Origin: an uncultured Clostridium sp.
Lineage (GTDB): Bacteria > Bacillota > Clostridia > TANB77 > CAG-508
DNA: 64,000 bases
Direction: 5' to 3'
Assembly: GCA_947647595.1 (NCBI GenBank)
Contig: CANSKZ010000002.1
Coordinates: 166,489 to 230,488 of the forward strand
Under the pieces are notes generated by a model, which saw only the letters and a program-made list of their open reading frames with translations, searched no databases and was not told where the DNA came from. The stretch's first letter is position 1. Each line of letters starts with the position of its first letter. Position numbers and translations under genes: made by a program. This document shows, one piece after another, positions 38,322 to 47,713 of this stretch.

Positions 38322-38469
38322 TTTTTCCCTCTCTTTTTATTTAGTATAACATCCCGTTTTATTTTTGTCAACATATTTTTTTTATTTTTATTTATCTTTG
38401 TTCTAAAAAATATATGTAAATAATGTTAGGACTAATCTTCTCTTAACATCGTGTTTCAAAATTAAATTT

Positions 38470-39414
38470 TTAAACAATCGTTTCTAATTCCAAATCCATT
38501 TTTGCAATTTTCCCTAATACATTTCTACAATTTATTAAATATTCTTCAAACTCTACATCTTCTGGTTCATAGCAAACATTAAAAAAATTAGCAATTATCA
38601 TATAGATAATTTGCTGATTAAAATATTCTGGTCTCCTGCCATCATAAATTGCATCAAAATAACCTTTCACAAATTCCGTTTCTTTTTCATCAAACAAGGC
38701 CCATGTCATTTGATAGCGAAAATTTAGCACATCATAATTAACTTGCATAGATTCTATATCTACAATATGTAAATTTTGATTCTTATCTAGCATAATATTG
38801 GCTCTTTTTATATCACCATGAATTAATTTCGGTTTTATCTTTTTAAATAATTGAGAAAATTCATTTACTTTGCTTTTAAGTTTTTCAATTTCCTCTAGCT
38901 TAAAATATTTTGTAACTAATTTTTTCGAATCTTCATTTTTCAATACCTGATTAAAATTCGTAATCGCTTTTTGTGTAAATGCTTCGATATCTTTTGACTG
39001 AAAAATCGCTTTATCATAACCTTTATAATCTTTTAATTTTCGAAGCTCTTTTCCAATCGATTCTCCAAATTTTTTCACTTCTGCTAAACTGCAATTTTCT
39101 GAATTTGTAAATACACGTAAATTACAACCTTCAATATAATTATAAACAATATAATATTTATCTAAATTGGGGATACTTCCATAATCTATTATTTTCAAAG
39201 ATTTTATTTTTAGTTTCTCATAAATTTCTAAAATTTTTTGAATTTTATCAAAACTTTTTTGGTCTAATTTTTCATGAAATATTTTCACAAAAAACTTCTC
39301 ATTTCCCTTGGTCACTTTATAAAGTAAACAGCCAGAATATCCATCTTGTACTTCTTCGATAATATCTTCTTTAGAAATAAATTTTATTAAGTTTAGTCTA
39401 AAATAATTGTTCAT
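38470..39414 (-). CDS. Phosphotransferase (APH/choline kinase-like) family protein
   Basis: 314 residues with a protein-kinase-like fold: ATP-binding region LLYKVTKGNEKFFVKIF, Brenner motif LIHGDIKRANIML (catalytic Asp) and metal-binding HIVDIESM. The substrate may be an aminoglycoside, a sugar, choline or another small molecule; the sequence does not tell. It overlaps the Nudix gene stop by four bases (ATGA), so the two are co-translated. Confidence 0.8.
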   Translation of the reverse strand: MNNYFRLNLIKFISKEDIIEEVQDGYSGCLLYKVTKGNEKFFVKIFHEKLDQKSFDKIQKILEIYEKLKIKSLKIIDYGSIPNLDKYYIVYNYIEGCNLRVFTNSENCSLAEVKKFGESIGKELRKLKDYKGYDKAIFQSKDIEAFTQKAITNFNQVLKNEDSKKLVTKYFKLEEIEKLKSKVNEFSQLFKKIKPKLIHGDIKRANIMLDKNQNLHIVDIESMQVNYDVLNFRYQMTWALFDEKETEFVKGYFDAIYDGRRPEYFNQQIIYMIIANFFNVCYEPEDVEFEEYLINCRNVLGKIAKMDLELETIV

Positions 39415-39848
39415 TTTTTCTCCTCATACTCGTCATCCAAAGTAATTCCATTTTCATAATTCCAAATCACACGTTTAGCAATATCACCCAAGTTTTCTGG
39501 CAAATTTTCTATTTCAAACCAATTAATATCGCTACATTTATTGGGTTCGCAGTTTTGGATTTCTCCTTCGAATTTCTCACAGAAAAAATAAAAATTCACA
39601 TAGTTTCTATGCGTTTTACAGTACATTACTGTTAGAAATTTTAAATCTTCTTTTTTTACATCAATTCCAATTTCTTCTTTTGCCTCACGAATAATACAAT
39701 CTTTCAATGACTCGTTTTCCTCTAAATGTCCTCCTACAAATTCATACATTCCGTCTTCATAACCAGTATTTTCTCTTTGCATTAATAATATCTTATTTCC
39801 CTTTTTTAAAAACAAACCAACAGACATTTTACATTCTAATCTACTCAT
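39411..39848 (-). CDS. Nudix hydrolase
   Basis: 145 residues. Nudix box GHLEENESLKDCIIREAKEEIGI fits GX5EX7REUXEEXGU (shown here as GHLEENE and REAKEEIGI). Probably an NTP pyrophosphohydrolase of the MutT type that cleans the nucleotide pool or acts on a nucleotide sugar. First gene of a two-gene operon with the kinase. Confidence 0.87.
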   Translation of the reverse strand: MSRLECKMSVGLFLKKGNKILLMQRENTGYEDGMYEFVGGHLEENESLKDCIIREAKEEIGIDVKKEDLKFLTVMYCKTHRNYVNFYFFCEKFEGEIQNCEPNKCSDINWFEIENLPENLGDIAKRVIWNYENGITLDDEYEEKK

Positions 39849-39872
39849 AGTTTCTCCTTTTTTACATACACA

Positions 39873-39902
39873 AAACCTCTAAACTTTTCAATTTAGAGGT
39901 TT
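39873..39902 (-). terminator. Terminator between the sortase and Nudix genes
   Basis: 11-bp perfect stem AAACCTCTAAA with an 8-base loop, directly beyond the sortase stop. A short T run follows on the minus strand. Confidence 0.75.
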
Positions 39903-39907
39903 AAAAT

Positions 39908-40663
39908 CTATACTTCTTTTGCTTTCACAATAACTCTTTGACTACTATCGTTTGTACAAGTAATTAAAGTGATTTCTTTTTTGCCATTCGTTCTTTGCGA
40001 TGTACAAGAAACATCAGATGGGTCTACTAAATATTTATCATATACTGAATATTTAATCGTTCTTCCTGTTAAATCAGTTAATTCGATAATCGAACCATTT
40101 TCTAACTTTGGCACTTTGCTGAAAAATTTGCTATTTCGATAATTATGTCCTACAATACAGTAATTTCCAATTTCATTTGGCTTTGGTCCCCAAAAATAAC
40201 ATGGTGAAATTTTTAATAATTCATCTGTTGTTGTATTTAAAACTGGATAATTTACACCAATTGAGGGAATATTAACAATAGCACATGTATAATATTCTTG
40301 CCCACTACTTGTTACAGAAGTATTTCTAGCAATAACTTCATTTTGGATTTCCGAGTGGTCTTCTTCTACTTGTTGCGTATAAACGACTTCATAAGGGTCT
40401 TCTGTATTTAAAATAACAACAATCGAATTTTCCGAAAACTTAATTGTAGTATCATCACCAACACTATCTTCAAATTCTACGTTTGATAAAATTTCTTGTG
40501 AAATCGCTTCATTTTTATTTTTATCATATTCTGCATAAATATAGTAAGAAAATAACACACACACTAAAAAAACAGAAATAAAGAAATCAATTTTATACAT
40601 TTTTTTCTTTTTTTTCAGTTCTGGCGTAATATACAATTTCTCTGAAATAAGAATTTGATTCAT
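39908..40663 (-). CDS. Sortase
   Basis: 251 residues. A basic cytoplasmic start with KKKKK, one membrane helix (about 24-44), then an extracellular sortase barrel. Catalytic His in YCIVGHNYR, Cys in ITLITCTND and Arg in SSQRVIV. The transpeptidase anchors surface proteins to the wall or links pilins. The short TLITC form and overall length suggest a class D-like enzyme, which is tentative. No LPxTG substrate is in the window; the surface protein at 10317 ends with ISTGRAP before its helix. Confidence 0.85.
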   Translation of the reverse strand: MNQILISEKLYITPELKKKKKMYKIDFFISVFLVCVLFSYYIYAEYDKNKNEAISQEILSNVEFEDSVGDDTTIKFSENSIVVILNTEDPYEVVYTQQVEEDHSEIQNEVIARNTSVTSSGQEYYTCAIVNIPSIGVNYPVLNTTTDELLKISPCYFWGPKPNEIGNYCIVGHNYRNSKFFSKVPKLENGSIIELTDLTGRTIKYSVYDKYLVDPSDVSCTSQRTNGKKEITLITCTNDSSQRVIVKAKEV

Positions 40664-40741
40664 AACTTTTTTCTCCTATTATTCCTTATGATTATTATAT
40701 CATTTATTTTTAAGTTTATCAAGGTTTTTTCTACTAAAAAA

Positions 40742-41530
40742 TCATAATTTTTTTAATTTATTTTGAATCTTTTTTTCTAGCTTTTTATTTTCTGTATGGA
40801 TTTCTATAATTTCGCGATTTAAAGAATCTTTTTTACGCCTACATAAATTTTCATCTTCTAAAATTAGTTTTTGATTATACGGAAAACTATTTTTTACTTT
40901 AGTTACTTGTTTTTGAATTTTCTTCAAAATTCTTTTATATTTTTCTCTTAGCAATTTTAAATTTGCAATTTCATCTTGGAAAATTTCATCATCATCGTAA
41001 TCTTCCGCTAATTTATGTAATTTCTTGCTATTTCCTTTTTCGTAATATTTTTCGATTTTTGAATATAATTTTTCTTTTTCTTCAGATGTCTCCAAATCGA
41101 AAATTGGATTATATAATTTTTGCAATTTAAAATAATCCCAATTCATTTCTTCCATCGCTTCACAGTCAAATGGCTCTAAAGAAGTAATCTCAATTGCTAA
41201 ATCAATTTGGCGTGACATACTTTCTTCCAATTTAGCTTTTGACTTAAATTCTGTATTAATTTTTCGATTAATACTCGCCATATTCACTGGCAATTTTTTC
41301 TTAATTTTTTCATCAATTAATTCCAATCTTCTTACATTTTTTCGATAACCATTTCCAGCTACCATAAATTTATATTCCAGTGCTCCAATTTTAAGCATAT
41401 AATCAATTTCCATATCTTTACAAATATAACAAACTAATTGGTCTCTTTCTACCATTAAATTCGCAATTTGTTCTCTTAAATCATTCACTTCTAAAATCAA
41501 CATCGCATACTCTGGATGTACTATTACCAT
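40742..41530 (-). CDS. Coiled-coil protein of unknown function
   Basis: 262 residues with long heptad-rich segments (10-35 and about 185-262) and a central helical region. No membrane helix, no catalytic motif recognised. The charged C-terminal end is rich in Lys and Glu. Clean RBS (AAAGGAG). Monocistronic. The function cannot be told. Confidence 0.6.
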   Translation of the reverse strand: MVIVHPEYAMLILEVNDLREQIANLMVERDQLVCYICKDMEIDYMLKIGALEYKFMVAGNGYRKNVRRLELIDEKIKKKLPVNMASINRKINTEFKSKAKLEESMSRQIDLAIEITSLEPFDCEAMEEMNWDYFKLQKLYNPIFDLETSEEKEKLYSKIEKYYEKGNSKKLHKLAEDYDDDEIFQDEIANLKLLREKYKRILKKIQKQVTKVKNSFPYNQKLILEDENLCRRKKDSLNREIIEIHTENKKLEKKIQNKLKKL

Positions 41531-41634
41531 TTTTATTTCTCCTTTTCTATTTTTTTATTATAGCACATAAATTTTCATTTGTGAATACAAAAACAAAAAA
41601 TTCCTCTTATTCTTACACTTTTACATAAACTATC

Positions 41635-42537
41635 TCACCTTTTTTTCAACTTGGTGACAAAAAATCCCTCAAAAAACTCATTCGGGCAAATACATAAACT
41701 TCCTTTTATTTTGACTGGTAATATTGGCAAATGTTCCATACCAGAAAATTCAATTGGAACAATTTCTGCCTTTGTTTCCTTCAAAATTTGACTTACTATT
41801 TCTTCATTTTCACACGAAAGTATTGAACAAGTTGAATACACCATTTCTTGCCCAGTCTTCAATATTTTCATTGCTTTTCGTAATAAGGTTATTTGCGATT
41901 TGGTTGATTTTTCAATTAATTTTGGAGTAAATCGTTTGGCGAGATTTTCGTCTTTTGCGTTTAAAGTCCCACTTCCACTACAAGGACTATCGAGCAAAAT
42001 GGAATCAAAAGCAAAAAAGTCGTCCATTTTTCGACTGTCGAATTGCATAACATATACACTTGAAGCGCCTTGTTTTTCTACATTATATTTTAGGCGTTCA
42101 GCACGAATTGAATTCATTTCACAGGCTGTGATATGTGCTTTATTTTGTGTTAGCACCGCCATTTGCGTTGTTTTTCCGCCTGGCGCTGCTGCCATGTCTA
42201 AAATATCTGTATTAGGCTTTGGATTTAGAATAATCGGTGGTAACATAGATGACAAACTTTGCAAATAAATTTCACCTTTTTCATATATTTCTAATTCCTG
42301 AATTTCCTTCTCACCTGCACTTTTCAAAACGAGCGCTTCTTGACTCCAAGACACTTTTTCATATTCTATTTTGCGTTTATCAAACTCGTTTGTAACGCTA
42401 TTTATATCTGTTTTTATCGTGTTGACACGAAGTGTCGTTTTTCTTTTTACACAGTATCCTTGCATAATTTGTTTCGCAATTTCGTTTCCATATTGCACAT
42501 TTAGCATTTCTATTAAAAATTCGGGTAAATTTTCCAT
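41635..42537 (-). CDS. NOL1/NOP2/Sun (RsmB/RsmF-like) RNA cytosine-5 methyltransferase
   Basis: 300 residues. N-terminal PUA-like/RNA-binding part with RKTTLRVNTIKTD, SAM motif MAAAPGGKTTQMA, motif IV DSPCSGSGTL (Cys) and motif VI VYSTCSILSCENEE (catalytic Cys). Methylates C5 of cytosine in rRNA or tRNA. The C-terminal region is short, so the exact site (RsmF type or other) is uncertain. RBS CTGGAGGAAA. Confidence 0.88.
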   Translation of the reverse strand: MENLPEFLIEMLNVQYGNEIAKQIMQGYCVKRKTTLRVNTIKTDINSVTNEFDKRKIEYEKVSWSQEALVLKSAGEKEIQELEIYEKGEIYLQSLSSMLPPIILNPKPNTDILDMAAAPGGKTTQMAVLTQNKAHITACEMNSIRAERLKYNVEKQGASSVYVMQFDSRKMDDFFAFDSILLDSPCSGSGTLNAKDENLAKRFTPKLIEKSTKSQITLLRKAMKILKTGQEMVYSTCSILSCENEEIVSQILKETKAEIVPIEFSGMEHLPILPVKIKGSLCICPNEFFEGFFVTKLKKR

Positions 42538-42633
42538 AATTTTCCTCCAGATTAATTATAACACATTTTTCTTAAACTGTCGAAACACATTCTGTTTATT
42601 TTTTTCATACTATATATTGTAAAGGAGGGAAAT

Positions 42634-43050
42634 ATGATGTGTATGAATAAAGGAAATAATAATGCTTGTTGCTGTATTTTTAGTATCATTGCTAGTTTAA
42701 TTGCAGCTGCCGGAATCGCTGTTGTTTTTTATGCTGGTTTGATAACTTCTATTCCAGTTTTAATTTACTTTACTTTAGTTTTAGGTATTTTAGGAATATT
42801 ATATATCCTATTTACTCTATTTTGTGGTGGAAAACATCAATGCAATGCCATTAAAGATTCTTGCTTGATTACCACCTCAATTGGCTCTATTATTACAAGT
42901 GCATTTGCATTAAGTTTAACTACTTTAGCAATTGGTTCACTTACTGTAGGAATTTTAATTGGTGCAGTAGCATTCTTTTTAATATCAAACTTAATCAGTC
43001 TTGCTAATATTGTTGTTGGCAAATCTTGTAATAATCATTGCGAAGACTAA
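42634..43050 (+). CDS. Small four-helix membrane protein with Cys-rich ends
   Basis: 138 residues, four predicted membrane helices (about 13-35, 40-65, 82-105 and 108-128). The N-terminus has MCMNKGNNNACCC and the C-terminus KSCNNHCED, with Cys/His groups that could bind metal. Not recognised with confidence; similar small proteins occur in spore-forming Clostridia. RBS AAAGGAGG, strong terminator behind. Confidence 0.65.
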   Translation: MMCMNKGNNNACCCIFSIIASLIAAAGIAVVFYAGLITSIPVLIYFTLVLGILGILYILFTLFCGGKHQCNAIKDSCLITTSIGSIITSAFALSLTTLAIGSLTVGILIGAVAFFLISNLISLANIVVGKSCNNHCED

Positions 43051-43058
43051 TTATTTTT

Positions 43059-43096
43059 AAAAAAGCATTATTCCGAATTCGGAATAATGCTTTTTT
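43059..43096 (+). terminator. Perfect palindromic terminator
   Basis: A 19-bp perfect palindrome (AAAAAAGCATTATTCCGAA and its complement) with an EcoRI-like GAATTC centre and T6 tail, after the gene ending at 43050. Confidence 0.85.
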
Positions 43097-43165
43097 ATTT
43101 TTTTCTTGCATATTTTTTCCATTCATTATATAATATATACAAATCGATTAAAGGGGGAAAATATA

Positions 43166-43543
43166 ATGATTGATTTTACAAACAAATCTATAATTAAACT
43201 AAAACCAATGTCAACCGCAGAAGCAGAAAGCGAAGTGAAAGATATTTTGATACCAGACGAAACAATTAATTTCGCCTTTGTATCCATGAGGGACAAATTG
43301 GTTTTTACCAATAAAAGAATTATTTCTGTTAATGTAAAAGGAATTACGGGAAAGAAAATCGATTATACTTCCATTCCTTATTTCAACATTCAAGCTTTTT
43401 CGATTGAATCAGCTGGTACATTAGATTTAGACTCAGAACTTGATATTACTATTAATGGACTGGGAACCGTACGATTTGAATTATCCAATAAAACCAATAT
43501 TCGCGAATTAGGACAAAGTATTTCTGGCTATGTGTTAAAGTAA
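43166..43543 (+). CDS. Bacterial PH-domain protein
   Basis: 125 residues starting MIDFTNKS after AAAGGGGG; the ORF is open for 20 codons further upstream without an RBS. It matches the bacterial PH (YvbH/bPH_3) pattern: LIPDETINFAF, DKLVFTNKRIISV, YTSIPYFNIQAFSIE and LDSELDITING. These are small beta-barrel proteins of unclear role, probably for ligand or lipid contact or oligomerisation. Monocistronic between terminators. Confidence 0.8.
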   Translation: MIDFTNKSIIKLKPMSTAEAESEVKDILIPDETINFAFVSMRDKLVFTNKRIISVNVKGITGKKIDYTSIPYFNIQAFSIESAGTLDLDSELDITINGLGTVRFELSNKTNIRELGQSISGYVLK

Positions 43544-43560
43544 AAACACTTTATACAACA

Positions 43561-43588
43561 AAAAAAGATGGTTAAACCATCTTTTTTT
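43561..43588. terminator. Bidirectional terminator
   Basis: Stem AAAAAAGATGGTT/AACCATCTTTTTTT between the convergent genes ending at 43543 and 43590. Confidence 0.85.
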
Positions 43589-43589
43589 C

Positions 43590-45083
43590 CTACATTAGTG
43601 GAGCTACTAATCTCAAAAGTGCTTGCCAAACTGCTTTTAGCAAACTTGGCTCTGCTTCTTCTTTGGTAATCTCATGACTTTTTTCAATGGTATCCAAAAC
43701 ATCTTTTTTAATCTCTTTAATACAATCCACATCTTCCATATACGTTCCACATTCAAAATGCAAATACAAACTTCGATAATCCAAATTAATCGTTCCAACT
43801 GTAGCAATATGGTCATCTGCAACAAACACTTTAGCATGGACAAATCCCGGTGTATATTGATAGACTTTTACACCAGCTTTCACTAATGGTTCAACATACG
43901 ATTCTGACAATGTATATACCATTTTTTTATCTGGAATTCCTGGTATGACAATTCGTACATCTACACCTCGTTTTACCGCTAAATTGAGAGCATTAATCAT
44001 ATCGGTATCTATAATTAAATAGGGTGTAAAAATATAAACATAATGATTGGCTTGATTGATAATATTCAAATAGGTATCTTCTCCTGTAATTTCATTATCC
44101 AGCGGACTTTCTCCGTAAGGCACTACATAACCATTTTCCAGATTTTTATTGGAAAAGTCATATTTAAACTTCGTAAAATCTGCATCTTCTTTTTGAAAGG
44201 CATTCCATAAACTTAAAAATAAAACTGTATAATTCCAAACAGCATCTCCAGAAACACGAATTGCATTGTCTTTCCAATGTCCGTAAGGGCTATCAATGTT
44301 GATGTATTCGTCTGCAATATTGATTCCTCCTGAAAAAGCAACTTTTCCGTCAATCACTAATATTTTTCTATGGTCACGATTATTCATGATAACTCCAGAA
44401 ATTGGATGCAATTTATTAAATACAACACATTTAATTCCTTTTGCCTCTAATTTCTTAGGATAAGACTTTTTCAAAGTGGGCAAACAGCCTAAATCATCAT
44501 ACATCACTCTAACGTCCACACCTTGTTTTGCTTTTTCTTGTAATATTTCAAGAATGGACTTCCACATTTTGCCATAACTGACAATAAAATATTCAAAGAA
44601 AATAAACTTTTCTGCCTTTTTTAATTCCTCTAACATTGCTTCAAACGCTTCTTCTCCTAATGGATAATACGAAACATCATTATTTTTCGTTACTGGATAA
44701 CCTGAATAATCACTTAAATAGCGAATTCTACTATTATCTTGAAATACTTCTTTTATTTTAGTATCTTGCTCAAAATATTTCTTATTTTCCTTTTCGCTTT
44801 CAACAATCTTTTTCAAAACTTTACTATTATTTCGATTACTTCCAATAATAATATACAACAGCGTCCCAACCAATGGATAATATAACAAAATAATAATCCA
44901 AGGCAATGTATAAGAATAATTTTTGCTATTTCGAATTAAGCCAAGCACCAACAAAAAACCCAGTATTCCATAAAATACACTGATAATTCCAATGTGTTCT
45001 CCCAAATATAAATATACATTCAACGTTAGTACCATTTGTAAAAGAAAACCTAATGCTACAACGATTCCTCTTCGAATTGCCAT
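43590..45083 (-). CDS. cls: Cardiolipin synthase
   Basis: 497 residues from MAIRRGIVV, after AGAAGGAG; the open frame runs 34 codons further upstream without signals. Two N-terminal helices (about 8-28, 38-58) and two phospholipase D motifs: NNRDHRKILVIDG and FVHAKVFVADD, each HxKxxxxD. Condenses two phosphatidylglycerols to cardiolipin. Last gene of a run after the ATP-grasp, PIN and FTR-like genes, 34 bp behind the last. Confidence 0.92.
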   Translation of the reverse strand: MAIRRGIVVALGFLLQMVLTLNVYLYLGEHIGIISVFYGILGFLLVLGLIRNSKNYSYTLPWIIILLYYPLVGTLLYIIIGSNRNNSKVLKKIVESEKENKKYFEQDTKIKEVFQDNSRIRYLSDYSGYPVTKNNDVSYYPLGEEAFEAMLEELKKAEKFIFFEYFIVSYGKMWKSILEILQEKAKQGVDVRVMYDDLGCLPTLKKSYPKKLEAKGIKCVVFNKLHPISGVIMNNRDHRKILVIDGKVAFSGGINIADEYINIDSPYGHWKDNAIRVSGDAVWNYTVLFLSLWNAFQKEDADFTKFKYDFSNKNLENGYVVPYGESPLDNEITGEDTYLNIINQANHYVYIFTPYLIIDTDMINALNLAVKRGVDVRIVIPGIPDKKMVYTLSESYVEPLVKAGVKVYQYTPGFVHAKVFVADDHIATVGTINLDYRSLYLHFECGTYMEDVDCIKEIKKDVLDTIEKSHEITKEEAEPSLLKAVWQALLRLVAPLM

Positions 45084-45117
45084 TTTTTCTCCTTCTATTT
45101 TACCATTTTTGTGACTT

Positions 45118-45315
45118 TTATTTTGACTTATAATACAGCATACAGTGACAGTATCCTTCAAATTCTGGGTCGTCAATTTGCTCACGAAATTCTTTGCACA
45201 TACATTTTGTGTCTTCTGTTTTTTGTAATTTGCAAGGACAATATCCTCCTGTTTTTTTCAAACCTTCTTGAATGGTTTTAACCATCTCTTTATCTTCATT
45301 TAATTTAACTGCCAT
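45118..45315 (-). CDS. Ferredoxin-thioredoxin reductase catalytic-chain-like protein
   Basis: 65 residues from MAVKLNED; the AAGGAG before it lies in the end of the PIN gene. Cysteines follow the FTR beta pattern: YCPCKLQ, CMCKEF and YCHCMLY, that is CPCx(n)CxCx(n)CHC. Two serve as the redox disulfide and four bind a 4Fe-4S cluster. It would pass electrons from ferredoxin to a thioredoxin-like partner. The start overlaps the PIN stop by 11 bases. Confidence 0.82.
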   Translation of the reverse strand: MAVKLNEDKEMVKTIQEGLKKTGGYCPCKLQKTEDTKCMCKEFREQIDDPEFEGYCHCMLYYKSK

Positions 45316-46309
45316 TTTTCTCTCCTTGTTCAAAAATCTTTTCATCTCTAATTGCCCATTTACCTTTTCCTAGTGGAACAAATAAATTATATTTTCCATT
45401 AAAATAATTCGAATCACTTGAATAACGTTGTAATATTGCTCTAATTGTGGCTTCCATATTTTTATTGTGTGCCTTTTCTGGATATTTCTGATTGACTATT
45501 TTTTTCGCTTCTTTATATAAATCACTTAGTTTTGCTTCCTTATTTAAAACTACTAACGCATCATAAACAATATTCGCCCAATTGGAATTATCTTGTAATT
45601 CTCCATATTTTTGTATTTCACTTTGTACAAGTATATCGCTCTCGGTAAAAGTAAGTTCTTCCGAAGGAATTTCATGATTTAATTGAATTGCTTCACTTAT
45701 CGTCTCGATTACTTTTAAATTTTTACCATTTTTTTGTTGAAATTCCCTTTGCAGAAAATTGTAATTATCTTTAAAAGTAGCATCTTGACTAACAATAACT
45801 AAATCTTCCTTACAATATTCCAAAATGCTTTCCCATATAATTTCATCTCCGCAAGTATATTTATTACTCGTTGGTGGATTTCCAATCATTTTTCTTTTTA
45901 TCGCTCTATCTATTATATCCGTAGTTCGTTCATAATTGATTTCACTTATATTGAAATAAGTTTCGTAAATAGAATCCGCTTCTGGAGTTTCTAATAACTC
46001 ATTCATTTCTTTGATAATCAAGTTTGTTTGTTGATTGGCTGTTTTTATACTATTAGCATAGTTGTTATAGTTTCTTAATGTAGCAATAATATTATTGGGA
46101 TGGGCATTATAATTCTGTTTTCTTAAATCTGCTATAAATTCTCTTATCATTCTATCTCTATTTCTTAAAAATTCATCTTTCGATTGCTTTGTTAAAATAA
46201 AATATTTTTTATATTTTTTTATTTCTTTCAAAACATTTTCCGCATTTTCTCTATTATTAATTCTATAAAAATTCAGAAATATATTGGCATCTATGAAAAT
46301 TTTATACAT
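45305..46309 (-). CDS. PIN-domain nuclease-like protein with C-terminal winged helix
   Basis: 334 residues. The N-terminal PIN-like domain has acidic residues in FIDANIFLNFYR, a conserved Glu in KQSKDEFLRNRD, and later acidic residues in CGDEIIWESIL and VIVSQDATFKDNY. This is the pattern of a metal-dependent RNase (long PIN_8-like form). The C-terminal part (about 260-330) resembles a HARE-HTH-like winged helix: VVLNKEAKLSDLYKEAKKIV...ILQRYSSDS...GKGKWAIR. PIN plus nucleic-acid-binding helix is common in defence and toxin proteins. It lies 11 bp behind the ATP-grasp gene and overlaps the FTR-like gene. Confidence 0.72.
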   Translation of the reverse strand: MYKIFIDANIFLNFYRINNRENAENVLKEIKKYKKYFILTKQSKDEFLRNRDRMIREFIADLRKQNYNAHPNNIIATLRNYNNYANSIKTANQQTNLIIKEMNELLETPEADSIYETYFNISEINYERTTDIIDRAIKRKMIGNPPTSNKYTCGDEIIWESILEYCKEDLVIVSQDATFKDNYNFLQREFQQKNGKNLKVIETISEAIQLNHEIPSEELTFTESDILVQSEIQKYGELQDNSNWANIVYDALVVLNKEAKLSDLYKEAKKIVNQKYPEKAHNKNMEATIRAILQRYSSDSNYFNGKYNLFVPLGKGKWAIRDEKIFEQGEKNGS

Positions 46310-46320
46310 GGGTTCTCCTT

Positions 46321-47223
46321 TTATTTATTCTTTATCTCATCTATAACATATTTAGCAAAAATCTCTGCAACATTTTGGTTTAATATTTTTTCCATACTAC
46401 GAAGTGCTGGATCAGCATTTACTTCGCATAGTAGTGGTTCTTTATTATCCGTCAAGAAAAAGTCTACTGAGCAATAATCCAATTTTAATATTTGTGCTAC
46501 TTTTTCAGCTATCCTCTTATGTTCTTCTGTAATTGAGTATGGAACAGCTTTTCCTCCTGTGCTAATATTAGACCTAAAATCATTTGCATTTTCTCTTAAA
46601 AAAGCTCCTATTACTTTTCCTCCAACTACTGGTACTCTTATATCTTTTCCTATATTTTCAGACACATATTTTTGAAAAAGATATTGACTTCCCTTTAACT
46701 TTTCACATATCTCATTAAGCTCTATTCTATTTTCAATTTTATAAATATCTCTACCACCTTTTGAGTCAGATTTTTTAGCTATTAGCGGATAACCTAACTT
46801 TTCTTCAATGTAATTTTTAAATTTATCATTTAACGTGGTATCTTCTATTTTTTCAACTCCTGTATTTCTATTTCCACAAATTGTGGTAGGCATTTTTATG
46901 TGATTTCCAGCAAGTAAAGTATATGCCATCATTTTATCATCACAATTTTCGATTGCTGTATATGTATTAAAAGACCTTATATTCGACTTTTCTAATAAAG
47001 CATTTATATATTTATCTTTTACCAATTGAATACAAAAATCATATTGCTCAATGTGTAAATTTGAATTTCCTTTTTCTACCATAGTAATTATTTCATCAAC
47101 TTTTAATTTTTCAATTGCCATTCCTAATTTATTAAATTCTTCTATCATTCGATTATACTGATATAATTTGGCTTCATTTTGAAATCCTGGATAAATTAAA
47201 ATTAAACCTTTTTGATTCTTCAT
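46321..47223 (-). CDS. RimK-like ATP-grasp ligase
   Basis: 300 residues. ATP-grasp fold with the Lys pair YPLIAKKSDSKGGRDIYK, the hinge LFQKYVSE, Arg in IRVPVVGGKVIGAFLRE and metal ligands in VDFF...CEVNADPALRSME. RimK/LysX/MptN-type enzymes join an amino acid to a carboxylate on a protein or small molecule. The N-terminal domain resembles the glutathione-synthase-like pre-ATP-grasp. First gene of the run towards the PIN, FTR-like and cls genes. The substrate is unknown. Confidence 0.8.
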   Translation of the reverse strand: MKNQKGLILIYPGFQNEAKLYQYNRMIEEFNKLGMAIEKLKVDEIITMVEKGNSNLHIEQYDFCIQLVKDKYINALLEKSNIRSFNTYTAIENCDDKMMAYTLLAGNHIKMPTTICGNRNTGVEKIEDTTLNDKFKNYIEEKLGYPLIAKKSDSKGGRDIYKIENRIELNEICEKLKGSQYLFQKYVSENIGKDIRVPVVGGKVIGAFLRENANDFRSNISTGGKAVPYSITEEHKRIAEKVAQILKLDYCSVDFFLTDNKEPLLCEVNADPALRSMEKILNQNVAEIFAKYVIDEIKNK

Positions 47224-47404
47224 TATTTCTCTCCATAAATCATTTATGGATTTAATTATACCAGCAATATACCCTTTATGTCAATAAAAGCTGATATAAA
47301 TCCATATTTAGCTTTTTTGTTTAATTTGTAAACTTTTTCTTTTTGTATTTAATTATTAATTTTTTGAATTCTTATTTCTAAAAATTTTCTAGAGATACAA
47401 AAAA

Positions 47405-47432
47405 GGATTTTGCTATTTTTTTAGCAAAATCC
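47405..47432 (-). terminator. Terminator of the initiator tRNA gene
   Basis: 11-bp perfect stem GGATTTTGCTA with a 6-base loop and T6 on the minus strand. A second hairpin (GAGTTAAAG at 47448-47456 with CTTTAACTC at 47465-47473) lies between it and the tRNA, perhaps a 3' processing or protective hairpin. Confidence 0.8.
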
Positions 47433-47486
47433 CTATATAAAAATGATGAGTTAAAGGGACATCTCTTTAACTCAAAATCTCTGAAA

Positions 47487-47562
47487 TGGTTGCGGGAGTA
47501 AGACTCGAACTTACGACCTTTGGGTTATGAGCCCAACGAGCTGCCAACTGCTCCATCCCGCG
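47487..47562 (-). tRNA. Initiator tRNA-fMet (CAT)
   Basis: 76 bases with encoded 3' CCA. The first base is C facing A72 (unpaired 1-72), and the anticodon stem ends in GGG:CCC around CTCATAA. Both are identity marks of the bacterial initiator tRNA. D-arm AGCAGTTGGCAGCT and T-loop GTTCGAGTC are intact. Transcribed towards the ATP-grasp gene but separated from it by a strong terminator. Confidence 0.95.
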
Positions 47563-47713
47563 ATATTTAATTAAATACTGTGCTTTTTTTGTCCCTTTAA
47601 TGTCCCTTTATCTTGTCATTTTTAATCAATTTTAATAAGTTTTAATCATCGTAAAAGGTTTATTAAAAGAACCAGCAAAATATATATTTTTCAATGTTTT
47701 TTAGCATTTACAA

